Assembly (NCBI RefSeq): GCF_002846555.1
Contig: NZ_PJMS01000001.1
Coordinates: 992,001 to 1,056,000, forward strand
DNA: 64,000 nucleotides
From: Aquimarina sp. MAR_2010_214
GTDB lineage: Bacteria; Bacteroidota; Bacteroidia; Flavobacteriales; Flavobacteriaceae
Reading direction: 5' to 3'
The position numbers and the translations under genes are program-made. Shown piece by piece: positions 52,956 to 59,359 of this stretch. The stretch's first letter is position 1; every line of letters starts with the position of its first letter. The notes beneath the pieces were generated by a model. The model made no database searches, was not told where the DNA came from, and saw only the letters and a list, made by a program, of their open reading frames with translations.

Positions 52956-53099
52956 TTAAAATTTTAGATGGGATTCTTGAGAGGCGTTGCTTTTTTGTAA
53001 TGTTTCTAACGCCCATAAATAATGTTGTTGCGTTTCCTGGGTAACGCCATACTTCTTTTTGTGAAGTAAAAGTCGTTCATAAAGTTTTTGCTCTGTCAT
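52956..53099 (-). CDS. Small ORF A1, 47 aa, first copy of the duplicated cassette
   Basis: Minus-strand gene from the ATG at 53097-53099 to the TAA at 52956. It begins MTEQKLYERLLLHKKKYGVT. Its counterpart at 58918-59070 (A2) is identical in about 24 of the first 36 residues, with the string KKYGVTQE and QHYxWAxExL conserved. Many DNA differences are third-position and silent (for example GGC/GGT, GTT/GTA, ACC/ACT, CAG/CAA, GAA/GAG), which is good evidence for real coding under selection. Mostly helical and charged, with no signal or membrane segment. It lies 72 nt downstream of small ORF B1. Family and function unknown. Confidence 0.72.
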   Translation of the reverse strand: MTEQKLYERLLLHKKKYGVTQETQQHYLWALETLQKSNASQESHLKF

Positions 53100-53171
53100 A
53101 GATGTCGATTTTTATTAAAAGCAGTGTTAATATCTGTATCTTTTATTCACCCATAGAAATGTTGCAGATGC

Positions 53172-53321
53172 TTACGAACTTGAAAGCTCTGATGGTGTTG
53201 TATCAGTGTTACTGGGCTTAAGTGCTTCTAGTAAAGCAATAAAATTGCTTTGATCTTCTTCACAAAACTGATGCTCCTTTTGATAGGCTAACATATATTG
53301 ATATAACTCTTCTTGGGTCAT
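53172..53321 (-). CDS. Small ORF B1, 49 aa, first copy of the duplicated cassette
   Basis: Minus-strand gene from the ATG at 53319-53321 to the TAA at 53172. It begins MTQEELYQYMLAYQKEHQFC. The copy at 59095-59232 (B2) shares about 27 of the first 36 residues, again with silent third-base changes. It also aligns without gaps to A1 (M-T-x3-L-Y-x3-L-x3-K-x6-E-x-Q ... L-E-x-L), so the two small genes are likely ancient duplicates. Helical and acidic, no signal. Divergent from the XRE-type gene at 53405, with a palindrome between them. Function unknown. Confidence 0.75.
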   Translation of the reverse strand: MTQEELYQYMLAYQKEHQFCEEDQSNFIALLEALKPSNTDTTPSELSSS

Positions 53322-53340
53322 ACATAATCATCTGGTGTAA

Positions 53341-53371
53341 CAAATATAATAAAAATTACCGAACGGTAATT
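53341..53371 (-). promoter_or_regulatory. Promoter and palindromic operator of the first cassette
   Basis: Reading the minus strand, TATATTTG (complement of 53341-53348) is an exact TAnnTTTG -7 element 20 nt before the B1 start. Just upstream of it, 53354-53371 is a perfect inverted repeat AATTACCG-AA-CGGTAATT. The palindrome would sit in the promoter spacer, the expected place for a repressor site of the divergent XRE protein. Confidence 0.6.
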
Positions 53372-53404
53372 GAAATTGTGTTTTATTAAACTGAATTTTC
53401 CATT

Positions 53405-53629
53405 GTGGAAGAAATTGATAAAAAAGAGCTACTTAATATATTAGCTAAGCGTATAAAAGAATTAAGGTCAAAAAAAGATGTGACCCAAGAAGATGCGCTT
53501 AATGATACTGGAATTCACTTTGGAAGAATTGAACAAGGTAAACGAGATATTTCTTTTTCAACACTTTTTAAAATCTGTCAATATTTTGAAATATCTCCAA
53601 AAGATTTCTTTACCAAAGACTTTGATTAA
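53405..53629 (+). CDS. XRE-type HTH regulator 1, 74 aa
   Basis: Starts at a GTG (53405); no in-frame ATG is available. Single HTH_3/Cro-CI domain covering nearly the whole protein: 'LAKRIKELRSKKDVTQEDALNDTGIHFGRIEQGKRDISFSTLFKICQYFEISPKDFF'. Same length, 225 nt, as the second cassette's regulator, with the shared end DFF. It probably represses the divergent small genes and itself through the palindrome at 53354-53371. Confidence 0.85.
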   Translation: MEEIDKKELLNILAKRIKELRSKKDVTQEDALNDTGIHFGRIEQGKRDISFSTLFKICQYFEISPKDFFTKDFD

Positions 53630-53839
53630 ATCTTTATGATCTAAATTTTCTTAAGCTTTATTACCAGGTTTATAGACGAAACTCGCATTTATTTTTTTGA
53701 TTACTAATACATATCCTTGTATTACTACTCTATATGATTTAAATACATCAGCTCTATGTTCTGGTAAGAATTTTGCTCTTAAGAAAGCCTAAGATTAATT
53801 TCACCTGCCTTATTTCATCTTCAATTAATTATTAAACTC

Positions 53840-53877
53840 AAAACCTTTATTAAACGATATCGTTTAATAAAGGTTTT
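53840..53877. promoter_or_regulatory. 38-bp perfect palindrome containing TetR operator O1
   Basis: Positions 53840-53877 read the same on both strands. The inner 24 bp (53847-53870) match the pattern TTATTAAACG-N4-CGTTTAATAA, repeated at 53891-53914. The outer extension adds AAAACCT/AGGTTTT arms, so the element could also form a strong RNA hairpin. Confidence 0.75.
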
Positions 53878-53881
53878 GTTG

Positions 53882-53889
53882 TATATTTG
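53882..53889 (+). promoter_or_regulatory. -7 element of the TetR operon between its two operators
   Basis: TATATTTG matches TAnnTTTG exactly, lies 24 nt before the ATG at 53914 and is flanked by operators O1 and O2. Confidence 0.6.
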
Positions 53890-53890
53890 T

Positions 53891-53914
53891 TTATTAAACG
53901 AAACCGTCTAATAA
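53891..53914. promoter_or_regulatory. TetR operator O2 overlapping the tetR start codon
   Basis: TTATTAAACG-N4-CGTCTAATAA: one mismatch in the right arm relative to O1. The centre-to-centre distance to O1 is 44 bp, about four helical turns, so two dimers could bind the same face. O2 ends on the A of the start codon. Confidence 0.7.
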
Positions 53915-54465
53915 TGCCAAAAGTAATAGCACAAAGAAATGATTGGATAAAACTGGGATACAAACTCTTTTCTGAGCAGGGAATTTCTGGTATTGTCATA
54001 GAAAAGATTGCCAAAAAGTTAGAATGTAATAAATCAAGCTTTTATTGGCATTTTAAATCCAAGAAGAAATTCATCACTGAACTTATAAATTTTTGGATCA
54101 CTTCAGAAACAGATCAAATAATACAGCAGATCGAAAAAGCAAAATCTTCAGAAGAAAAAATCGAACAATTCTTGAAAATCACCTTTAAGAATGACCCTTA
54201 TTTAGAATTCATTTTTTTCTTAAAACGCTATGCCATAAAGAATAAGGAGGTTCAAGCTATCATAGACGAAATTGACAATAGAAGATTAGAATTTACAACT
54301 CAGTTGTTCCAGGAAATTGGGTATTCTAAGAAAGATGCGGTTATAAAAGCAAGTATTTTTTACAAATACTTAATAGGGTATCATGAAATGCTAAAAAACA
54401 AAAAGCAATCCAAAAATTATCTCGTAGAGGTTAAAAAGGAATTAAAACACTTTATAACTATATGA
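53914..54465 (+). CDS. TetR-family regulator, 183 aa
   Basis: The ATG at 53914 begins MPKVIAQRNDWIKLGYKLFS; an upstream in-frame ATG at 53887 would start inside the promoter. TetR_N HTH about residues 5-52 ('GISGIVIEKIAKKLECNKSSFYWHFKSKKKFI'). The C-terminal part (about 60-183) is helical and ligand-binding in type ('FLKRYAIKNKEVQAIIDEIDNRRLEFTTQLFQEIGY'). It should bind the twin operators at 53847-53870 and 53891-53914 and repress its own operon. Its stop overlaps the next start (ATGA at 54462-54465). Confidence 0.92.
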   Translation: MPKVIAQRNDWIKLGYKLFSEQGISGIVIEKIAKKLECNKSSFYWHFKSKKKFITELINFWITSETDQIIQQIEKAKSSEEKIEQFLKITFKNDPYLEFIFFLKRYAIKNKEVQAIIDEIDNRRLEFTTQLFQEIGYSKKDAVIKASIFYKYLIGYHEMLKNKKQSKNYLVEVKKELKHFITI

Positions 54466-54872
54466 AAATAGTACACGGAAAAATATTAATATTCTTTGGG
54501 GTTGTTCACTCACTATTAGGGATTTCACCATGGGCATTTTGGAAACAGTTTTCAGGATTTGCAGACAAATTCTTTTTCAAAATAAGTGAAGGTCTTTTTG
54601 AGTTTCCTTTACTCGATGGCCAAATGAATTATGAAAATTTCGCAGCATTTTGGTTTTTCTATTTTGGACTTTTACTTATCCCCATGGGGATTCTGGTAAA
54701 CCATGCAGAGAAAACGAATGTACAAATTCCCAAAAACTTCATGTTGGTATATTTGATAATCGTGGGTATTGGAGTGTATATGATTCCTTTTTCAGGCATG
54801 ACTTTCTTAATGCTACCCCATGCGATTTATATGCTCTATAATAGTAATAAAATACATAACACATCAAAATAA
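54462..54872 (+). CDS. Small four-helix membrane protein 1 (DUF6463-like), 136 aa
   Basis: Starts on the TGA of the tetR gene (ATGA overlap). About four hydrophobic helices: 'HGKILIFFGVVHSLLGI', 'NFAAFWFFYFGLLLIPMGILV', 'FMLVYLIIVGIGVYMIPFSG', and 'MTFLMLPHAIYMLY'. A His in the first helix (VVH) and one in the last (PHAIY) are positioned as in small membrane proteins of the DUF6463 group; that family name is tentative. Co-transcribed with tetR, so likely regulated by it. Could be a transporter subunit, a lipid/small-molecule handling protein, or an effector of the stress sensed by TetR. Confidence 0.85.
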   Translation: MKIVHGKILIFFGVVHSLLGISPWAFWKQFSGFADKFFFKISEGLFEFPLLDGQMNYENFAAFWFFYFGLLLIPMGILVNHAEKTNVQIPKNFMLVYLIIVGIGVYMIPFSGMTFLMLPHAIYMLYNSNKIHNTSK

Positions 54873-54880
54873 ACTAAGTA

Positions 54881-55270
54881 ATGAAGCGAAATAAGTATTG
54901 GATAATCGCAGGTATAATTAACATTTTTACTGCAATCCTGCATCTAATTGGAGGTCAATTAGATTTGATTAACCCTTTTATGGAAAGCAACACTGATCTA
55001 CAAATAAAAACCGAACTATTGGGGGTTTGGCATATGGTTACTATAATGCTATTTGCTTCTTCAATACTTTATTTTAAATATGGTTTTAGTATAACAAAGA
55101 AAGTAGACATCGCGTTAGTTTCTTTCATAAGCTATTTATACATCGCTTTTTCATTCGCTTTTATCCTTTCAAGTGTATATAAATCAGTACTAGCGCCTCA
55201 ATGGGTTTTACTTCTTCCTATTGGTTTATTAGGAATTATTGGAGCCAAAAAATTAAAGACTAATGCTTAA
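54881..55270 (+). CDS. Small four-helix membrane protein 2, 129 aa
   Basis: 8 nt after the previous gene. Four helices: 'YWIIAGIINIFTAILHLIGG', 'LLGVWHMVTIMLFASSILYF', 'VDIALVSFISYLYIAFSFAFIL', 'WVLLLPIGLLGIIGAKK'. The first helix again has the G-x-I-x3-x-x-x-H-x-I-G pattern (ILHLIGGQ) and a His begins the second (WHM). Similar in size and layout to its two neighbours, so perhaps all three come from one ancestor. No known family that I can name. Confidence 0.83.
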   Translation: MKRNKYWIIAGIINIFTAILHLIGGQLDLINPFMESNTDLQIKTELLGVWHMVTIMLFASSILYFKYGFSITKKVDIALVSFISYLYIAFSFAFILSSVYKSVLAPQWVLLLPIGLLGIIGAKKLKTNA

Positions 55271-55670
55271 AATCGGTGGATACATAAATCTAATAATTGG
55301 TATAGGTCATTTAATCGGACTCATTTGGCCAGAACAAATGTTTGAAAAAACTGGCGTACTAGAAGAAATGAAAGCACTTGCTCAACTTCATTTTTCTCTT
55401 CCATACTTGCTAACGGTTTTTGTTGCACTAATTTTTTTAATTTTTGGGTTTTATGGACTCTCTGCAAGCGAAAAAATCAAAAAACTTCCTTTCTTAAAAT
55501 TTGGTACCTATACAATTGCTTCTATATATCTTTTTCGTGGGATAGCAGAACAGTTGTATAATATAAGCCAACAGACAACTACAATATCCGAAACCATTCA
55601 ATCTATTGTAGCAGTAATTATTGGTCTACTATTTCTAATTGGTGGTTTAAAAAAATGGAAGTTAAAATAG
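55263..55670 (+). CDS. Small four-helix membrane protein 3, 135 aa
   Basis: Overlaps the end of gene 2 by 8 nt, implying translational coupling. Four helices: 'GGYINLIIGIGHLIGLIWP', 'LPYLLTVFVALIFLIFGFYGL', 'FLKFGTYTIASIYLFRGIAEQ', 'TIQSIVAVIIGLLFLIGGL'. The N-terminal 'GIGHLIGLIWPEQMFE' again carries the G-x-GH-x-IG signature shared by all three. Function unknown; likely to work together with proteins 1 and 2. Confidence 0.83.
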   Translation: MLKIGGYINLIIGIGHLIGLIWPEQMFEKTGVLEEMKALAQLHFSLPYLLTVFVALIFLIFGFYGLSASEKIKKLPFLKFGTYTIASIYLFRGIAEQLYNISQQTTTISETIQSIVAVIIGLLFLIGGLKKWKLK

Positions 55671-55897
55671 AATGAAGCTTATTAAGTAAATTAAAGATTC
55701 TACAGAAATAATGTCCAACCCAGGAACATGCTATATTTTGAAATTAGATATGATAGCGTAAGAAATAGAAATATAATAGCTCACCCTTCTTTATAGTTCA
55801 TTTACCAAATAAATAGAGTACTACACCATATTGATTTAGAGGCGAAATCATATTGTAGTTATTTTGTCCGAATAAAATAAACTAAAGGAAATAAAGA

Positions 55898-57466
55898 ATG
55901 AACAATATGATTAAACTATTAAAATCCGGAAGTGTGATTTTTGCAATTAGTCTTATGTTTGGGTGTGGCTCTGATGATGACACTCTGGCACCAGTTGAAG
56001 CAACCATGATCACCGTAAAAGATTTTGAAATTACGATGGATGAGAATCCTGCTACAGGACAAGAACTCGGAGCTATAGAAGCTACGACCAACCGAAGTGT
56101 TTTAGCATATACTATAAAAAAAGAAGAGCCAACAGGAGCTTTTGTTATAGATTCTAAAACAGGAAAACTTACTGTAAAAGATGCGATGTTATTTGATTTT
56201 GAAAGCAGAACAACCCTTACTGCAATAGTACAGGTAAAAAACGGGGATCTGACTAAAGAAGCTAAAATCATCGTAACGTTAAACGATGTGAATGATGCAG
56301 TTATTACAGTACAAGATTTTGAAGCTACTATAGATGAAAACCCCACTATCGATCAGGAATTGGGTACTATAGAAGCCACTATCGATACGGGAGAATTAAC
56401 CTATAGCCTTACAGCCGAAGAGCCATCAGGAGCTTTTGCTATAGATGCTAAAACAGGAAAACTTACTGTAAAAGACGCTACATTATTTAATTTTGAAACC
56501 AGAACAGCCCTTACTGCAACAGTACAGGTAAACAAAGGAAAACAGCGTAAAGAAGCTAGGGTAACAATAACGATAAATAATGTTATAGAGAATATTGTAT
56601 TTGCAGATGCTAACTTTAAAAACGCATTACTAGCGCATACTAACCCTACAATAGACACTAATAACGATGGAGAAATATCTGATGAAGAAGCTCAAGTTAT
56701 TGGAAAGATAGACGTTAGGGGAAAAAATATATCAGACCTTTCGGGAATTGAATATTTTACTGGGTTAATTAGATTGCATTGTGCTAACAATCAACTTAGG
56801 ACTTTGGATGTACGTAAAAATACTGCCTTAGCTAGATTGTATTGTTACACCAATGGACTTACTATTTTGGATGTAAGTAAAAATACTGCCTTAGATATAT
56901 TGAATTGTAGTGACAATCGACTTACTGATTTGGATGTACGTAAAAATACTGCCTTAACTGTATTGTCTTGTGACAGGAATAAACTTACTATTTTGGATGT
57001 ACATAAAAATAGGGCGTTAACTGGATTGTATTGTTACATCAATCAACTTACTACTTTGGATGTACGTAAAAATACTGCCTTAATTAGATTGGATTGTAGA
57101 GAGAATCAACTTACTGATTTGGATGTAAGTAAAAATAGGGCGTTAACTAGATTGTCTTGTAACACCAATCAACTTACTGATTTGGATGTAAGTAAAAATA
57201 CTGCCTTAGATATATTGAATTGTGGTGGCAATAAACTTACTACTTTGGATGTAAGTACAAATACTGCATTAACTGAATTGTATTGTTACGGGAATCGACT
57301 CACTTCTCTGAATTTGAATAATGGAGAGAATAATAGTTTAACAAAGGTAGAAGCAAACAATAACAGCCCCTCTCTTACCTGCATACAGGTAAATAGCCTT
57401 ACCGATCCAAATACCTATTGGAAAAAAGATGCGGCTGCTAGTTATTCCGTCAATTGTGGTAGTTAA
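55898..57466 (+). CDS. Surface lipoprotein with two cadherin-like domains, EF-hand and leucine-rich repeats, 522 aa
   Basis: Lipoprotein signal ending SLMFGC, followed by an acidic GSDDD (surface-export-like). Two cadherin-type domains, about 35-125 and 128-220, with matching strings 'DENPATGQELGAIEATT'/'DENPTIDQELGTIEATI' and 'IDSKTGKLTVKDA'/'IDAKTGKLTVKDA'. An EF-hand loop (DTNNDGEISDEE, about 253-264). Then LRRs: eight 21-residue units (residues 303-470) of pattern LDVxKNxALxxLxCxxNxLTx. The end has VTxxN/C-rich sequence (SLTCIQVNSLTD..YWKKDAAASYSVNCGS). Typical flavobacterial adhesin-like LRR lipoprotein; calcium-dependent binding is suggested by cadherin and EF-hand features. It lies between the two small-ORF/XRE cassettes. 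Confidence 0.9.
   Translation: MNNMIKLLKSGSVIFAISLMFGCGSDDDTLAPVEATMITVKDFEITMDENPATGQELGAIEATTNRSVLAYTIKKEEPTGAFVIDSKTGKLTVKDAMLFDFESRTTLTAIVQVKNGDLTKEAKIIVTLNDVNDAVITVQDFEATIDENPTIDQELGTIEATIDTGELTYSLTAEEPSGAFAIDAKTGKLTVKDATLFNFETRTALTATVQVNKGKQRKEARVTITINNVIENIVFADANFKNALLAHTNPTIDTNNDGEISDEEAQVIGKIDVRGKNISDLSGIEYFTGLIRLHCANNQLRTLDVRKNTALARLYCYTNGLTILDVSKNTALDILNCSDNRLTDLDVRKNTALTVLSCDRNKLTILDVHKNRALTGLYCYINQLTTLDVRKNTALIRLDCRENQLTDLDVSKNRALTRLSCNTNQLTDLDVSKNTALDILNCGGNKLTTLDVSTNTALTELYCYGNRLTSLNLNNGENNSLTKVEANNNSPSLTCIQVNSLTDPNTYWKKDAAASYSVNCGS
56804..57307 (+). repeat. Eight tandem 63-bp LRR-coding units
   Basis: Unit starts (TTGGATGTA-type) recur exactly every 63 nt from 56804 to 57245. 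Units 2 (56867) and 7 (57182) are nearly identical over their first two thirds, more so than to their neighbours, which suggests past recombination or gene conversion between repeats; unit number may vary among strains. Confidence 0.9.
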
Positions 57467-57557
57467 CCAATAATCTGAGTTCGATTTTATAATAACACAG
57501 ATAATTAGTGTTTCTAAAATTCAACTGGTAATTAAATTCTCTTTTTCTAAGAGAAGT

Positions 57558-57604
57558 TTAGAGTCTGCTCTAAATTGTTTAGAACAGACTCTAATTCTTT
57601 TTTA
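57558..57604. terminator. Terminator between the LRR lipoprotein and the AlkC-like gene
   Basis: TTAGAGTCTG/CAGACTCTAA with a nested TCTAAA/TTTAGA stem and TTG loop, then a T-rich tail; 91 nt past the LRR stop. It separates convergent genes. Confidence 0.85.
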
Positions 57605-57688
57605 TTGGAAAGAACAAAACCTTAATTTTTCGCTTAAAAACAAAAAGTTCAAATGAGTTTTATATAAAAACATCAAAGAAAAACCTAT

Positions 57689-58795
57689 TTATATGACAAG
57701 TTCAAAATTGTGTTTTTCAAACTCATTTCCATTAATAATGATAGATAATTTATGTAATCCTGTATGAAATTTTCGGGTCGTAATTATTTTAAAAGACTGC
57801 TTTCTATTAATAATCGTTATTGATTTCTCGGGATATATTTTTTCACTTATTTTAAAAACTTTTTTAGATAAGCTACCATTAGCTTTCTGATAATAAAGCC
57901 CATATTCTAATCGTAGCTTAGATTCAGAATTGCCGGTGTTATTAAGTTGAAAGGTGAATTCTAAAAGACCTCCGAGCTTGACCTTTGGTGTAAGAATCTG
58001 TAATTCATCAATTTTGATATGTTGAGTATTGCCAAAGCCAAACAATTTCATGATTTCTGCATTTCCCTGTTTCAAAAGGGTTCTACACCCATGTTTTACC
58101 AACCAATCGGTTTCTTTTGATTTTCTGTACCATTCTTTTGCGAGACCAATAACAATATCCGGATTGTCCTTTGCAATATCATTTAGATTATTAGCAACAC
58201 TTCTTCGTACAGATTCTGATGTATCATTTTTTAAATGTTCGAGAATAGGGAGGATAGATGTTGGATCGGTTTTTAAGAATGGAAGCGCCATAGCCCAGGG
58301 TAAACGAGGTCTACAACCTTCAGACGATAACCTTCTTACCATAGGGTGTTTATGCTGTGACCATTTCTTCATTTGTAGGATTCCTTTTTTAGGATGCTTT
58401 ATAAGAAAAGGGCGAATAGCAAATTCACAACTTGTGAATTGGGTAATTTTTTCGATGGCTAGTATAGAAGCATCATAATGATCCAACCCATAGTATTCTA
58501 CAAAATCCGGAAGAAACATATACTCAAAACTATTTTCTTTAATACCATCCTTTTGAAGTTGTATAATAGCTTTTAATAAAACATCTACGTTTTTGATATA
58601 ATCGAGAGATAAATGGTGTTGCAATACGATGGTAATATGACGCATTCGTTGCTTCAGTTCTCTGTGTTGCCATTCGGCATCAAAAATTTGCTTATAAAAA
58701 GATGAAGCATCAAAATCCGGAACAATTTTTTGAAGAGCCGCTGTAAATTTTTCAAAAAACTCATGAGTATAAACATGTTTCAATAATTCTGCCAT
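57689..58795 (-). CDS. AlkC-like DNA alkylation repair protein (HEAT repeats plus Ig-like domain), 368 aa
   Basis: The start MAELLKHVYTHEFFEKFTAA (58795) is preferred over one nine codons upstream. Helical HEAT-like repeats over about 1-260 ('FFEKFTAALQKIVPDFDASSFYKQIFDAEWQHRELKQRMRHITIVLQHHL', 'HPMVRRLSSEGCRPRLPWAMALPFLKTDPTSILPILEHLKNDTSESVRRSVANNLNDIAKDNPD', 'DWLVKHGCRTLLKQGN'), the AlkC/AlkD superfamily that removes N3- and N7-alkylated purines without base flipping. The last about 100 residues form a beta-sandwich ('PKVKLGGLLEFTFQLNNTGNSESKLRLEYGLYYQKANG'), the Ig-like domain that distinguishes AlkC from AlkD. Cytosolic repair enzyme; minus strand, next to cassette 2. Confidence 0.87.
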   Translation of the reverse strand: MAELLKHVYTHEFFEKFTAALQKIVPDFDASSFYKQIFDAEWQHRELKQRMRHITIVLQHHLSLDYIKNVDVLLKAIIQLQKDGIKENSFEYMFLPDFVEYYGLDHYDASILAIEKITQFTSCEFAIRPFLIKHPKKGILQMKKWSQHKHPMVRRLSSEGCRPRLPWAMALPFLKTDPTSILPILEHLKNDTSESVRRSVANNLNDIAKDNPDIVIGLAKEWYRKSKETDWLVKHGCRTLLKQGNAEIMKLFGFGNTQHIKIDELQILTPKVKLGGLLEFTFQLNNTGNSESKLRLEYGLYYQKANGSLSKKVFKISEKIYPEKSITIINRKQSFKIITTRKFHTGLHKLSIIINGNEFEKHNFELVI

Positions 58796-58917
58796 TATAA
58801 ATAGTGGATTAATTTGAAACAAAAATAAAACAGGGGTGTGACAACAGTATGTCAGTTATGTTGAATTAATTTGGCAATGGTAGATTCTGGATAGTAATAC
58901 CTTATGATTACTGTATT

Positions 58918-59070
58918 TTAAACACCTTCTTCCTGGCTATTACTATTAACTGTAAGTTGCCTTTGCTTAAGTAGTTCTACTGCCCATTTGTAATGCTGCA
59001 ACATCTCTTGAGTTACACCATATTTTTTTTTGTAACACATTAATCGTTCGTGTAATTTTTTCTCTGTCAT
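58918..59070 (-). CDS. Small ORF A2, 50 aa, second copy of the duplicated cassette
   Basis: Minus-strand ATG at 59068-59070, TAA at 58918. It begins MTEKKLHERLMCYKKKYGVT and is the partner of A1 (52956-53099). About two thirds of the first 36 residues are shared, and silent codon differences support selection on the protein. The tail (after about residue 36) differs and is Asn/Gln/Glu-rich. It lies 24 nt downstream of B2, so the pair is probably one transcript. Confidence 0.72.
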   Translation of the reverse strand: MTEKKLHERLMCYKKKYGVTQEMLQHYKWAVELLKQRQLTVNSNSQEEGV

Positions 59071-59094
59071 GACTATTGATTTTTATTTATTTAT

Positions 59095-59232
59095 TCATAT
59101 TTTTTCTTCTTTTTGGTTATTATCAGGTTTTAAGGTTCTTAATATTGAAATAAAATTGCTTTGGTCTTTTTCACTAAATAGATGTTCTTTTTGATACGCC
59201 AACATATAGTGATATAACTCTTCTTTGGTCAT
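59095..59232 (-). CDS. Small ORF B2, 45 aa, second copy of the duplicated cassette
   Basis: The start is placed at the ATG 59230-59232 (MTKEELYHYMLAYQKEHLFS) because it aligns with the start of B1; an upstream in-frame ATG at 59277 lies in the operator region. About three quarters of the first 36 residues match B1, with DQSNFI fully conserved, and codon differences are mostly silent (TTA/TTG, GCC/GCG, AAG/AAA, GAG/GAA). Helical and charged. Divergent from the XRE-type gene at 59360. Function unknown. Confidence 0.75.
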   Translation of the reverse strand: MTKEELYHYMLAYQKEHLFSEKDQSNFISILRTLKPDNNQKEEKI

Positions 59233-59238
59233 AACTTG

Positions 59239-59320
59239 AGATATCTTTACTATTTTACAATATGCAATATAGTGCATATTTGTAACAGATAGTCAAATGA
59301 TTAACAAACTAAAGATATCT
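59239..59320. promoter_or_regulatory. Operator-like inverted repeats between B2 and the second XRE gene
   Basis: Two copies of an 11-bp site face each other: AGATATCTTTA at 59239-59249 and TAAAGATATCT at 59310-59320; each contains the palindrome AGATATCT. Near the middle, ATATGCA at 59260-59266 pairs with TGCATAT at 59273-59279. One outer site lies next to the B2 start, the other just upstream of the TATTTTTG of the XRE gene, as expected for sites by which one regulator controls both promoters. Confidence 0.65.
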
Positions 59321-59324
59321 GTTG

Positions 59325-59332
59325 TATTTTTG
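59325..59332 (+). promoter_or_regulatory. -7 element of the second XRE gene
   Basis: TATTTTTG, an exact TAnnTTTG match, 27 nt before the ATG at 59360. It also argues against the upstream in-frame start at 59297. Confidence 0.5.
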
Positions 59333-59359
59333 CTAACAGGAAATTGGTCATTTTTGAGG

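Noticed and set aside
56804..57307. Regularly spaced repeats that might suggest a CRISPR array
   Set aside because: The 63-bp period is in frame with an LRR protein, there are no unique spacers, and no cas gene is present.
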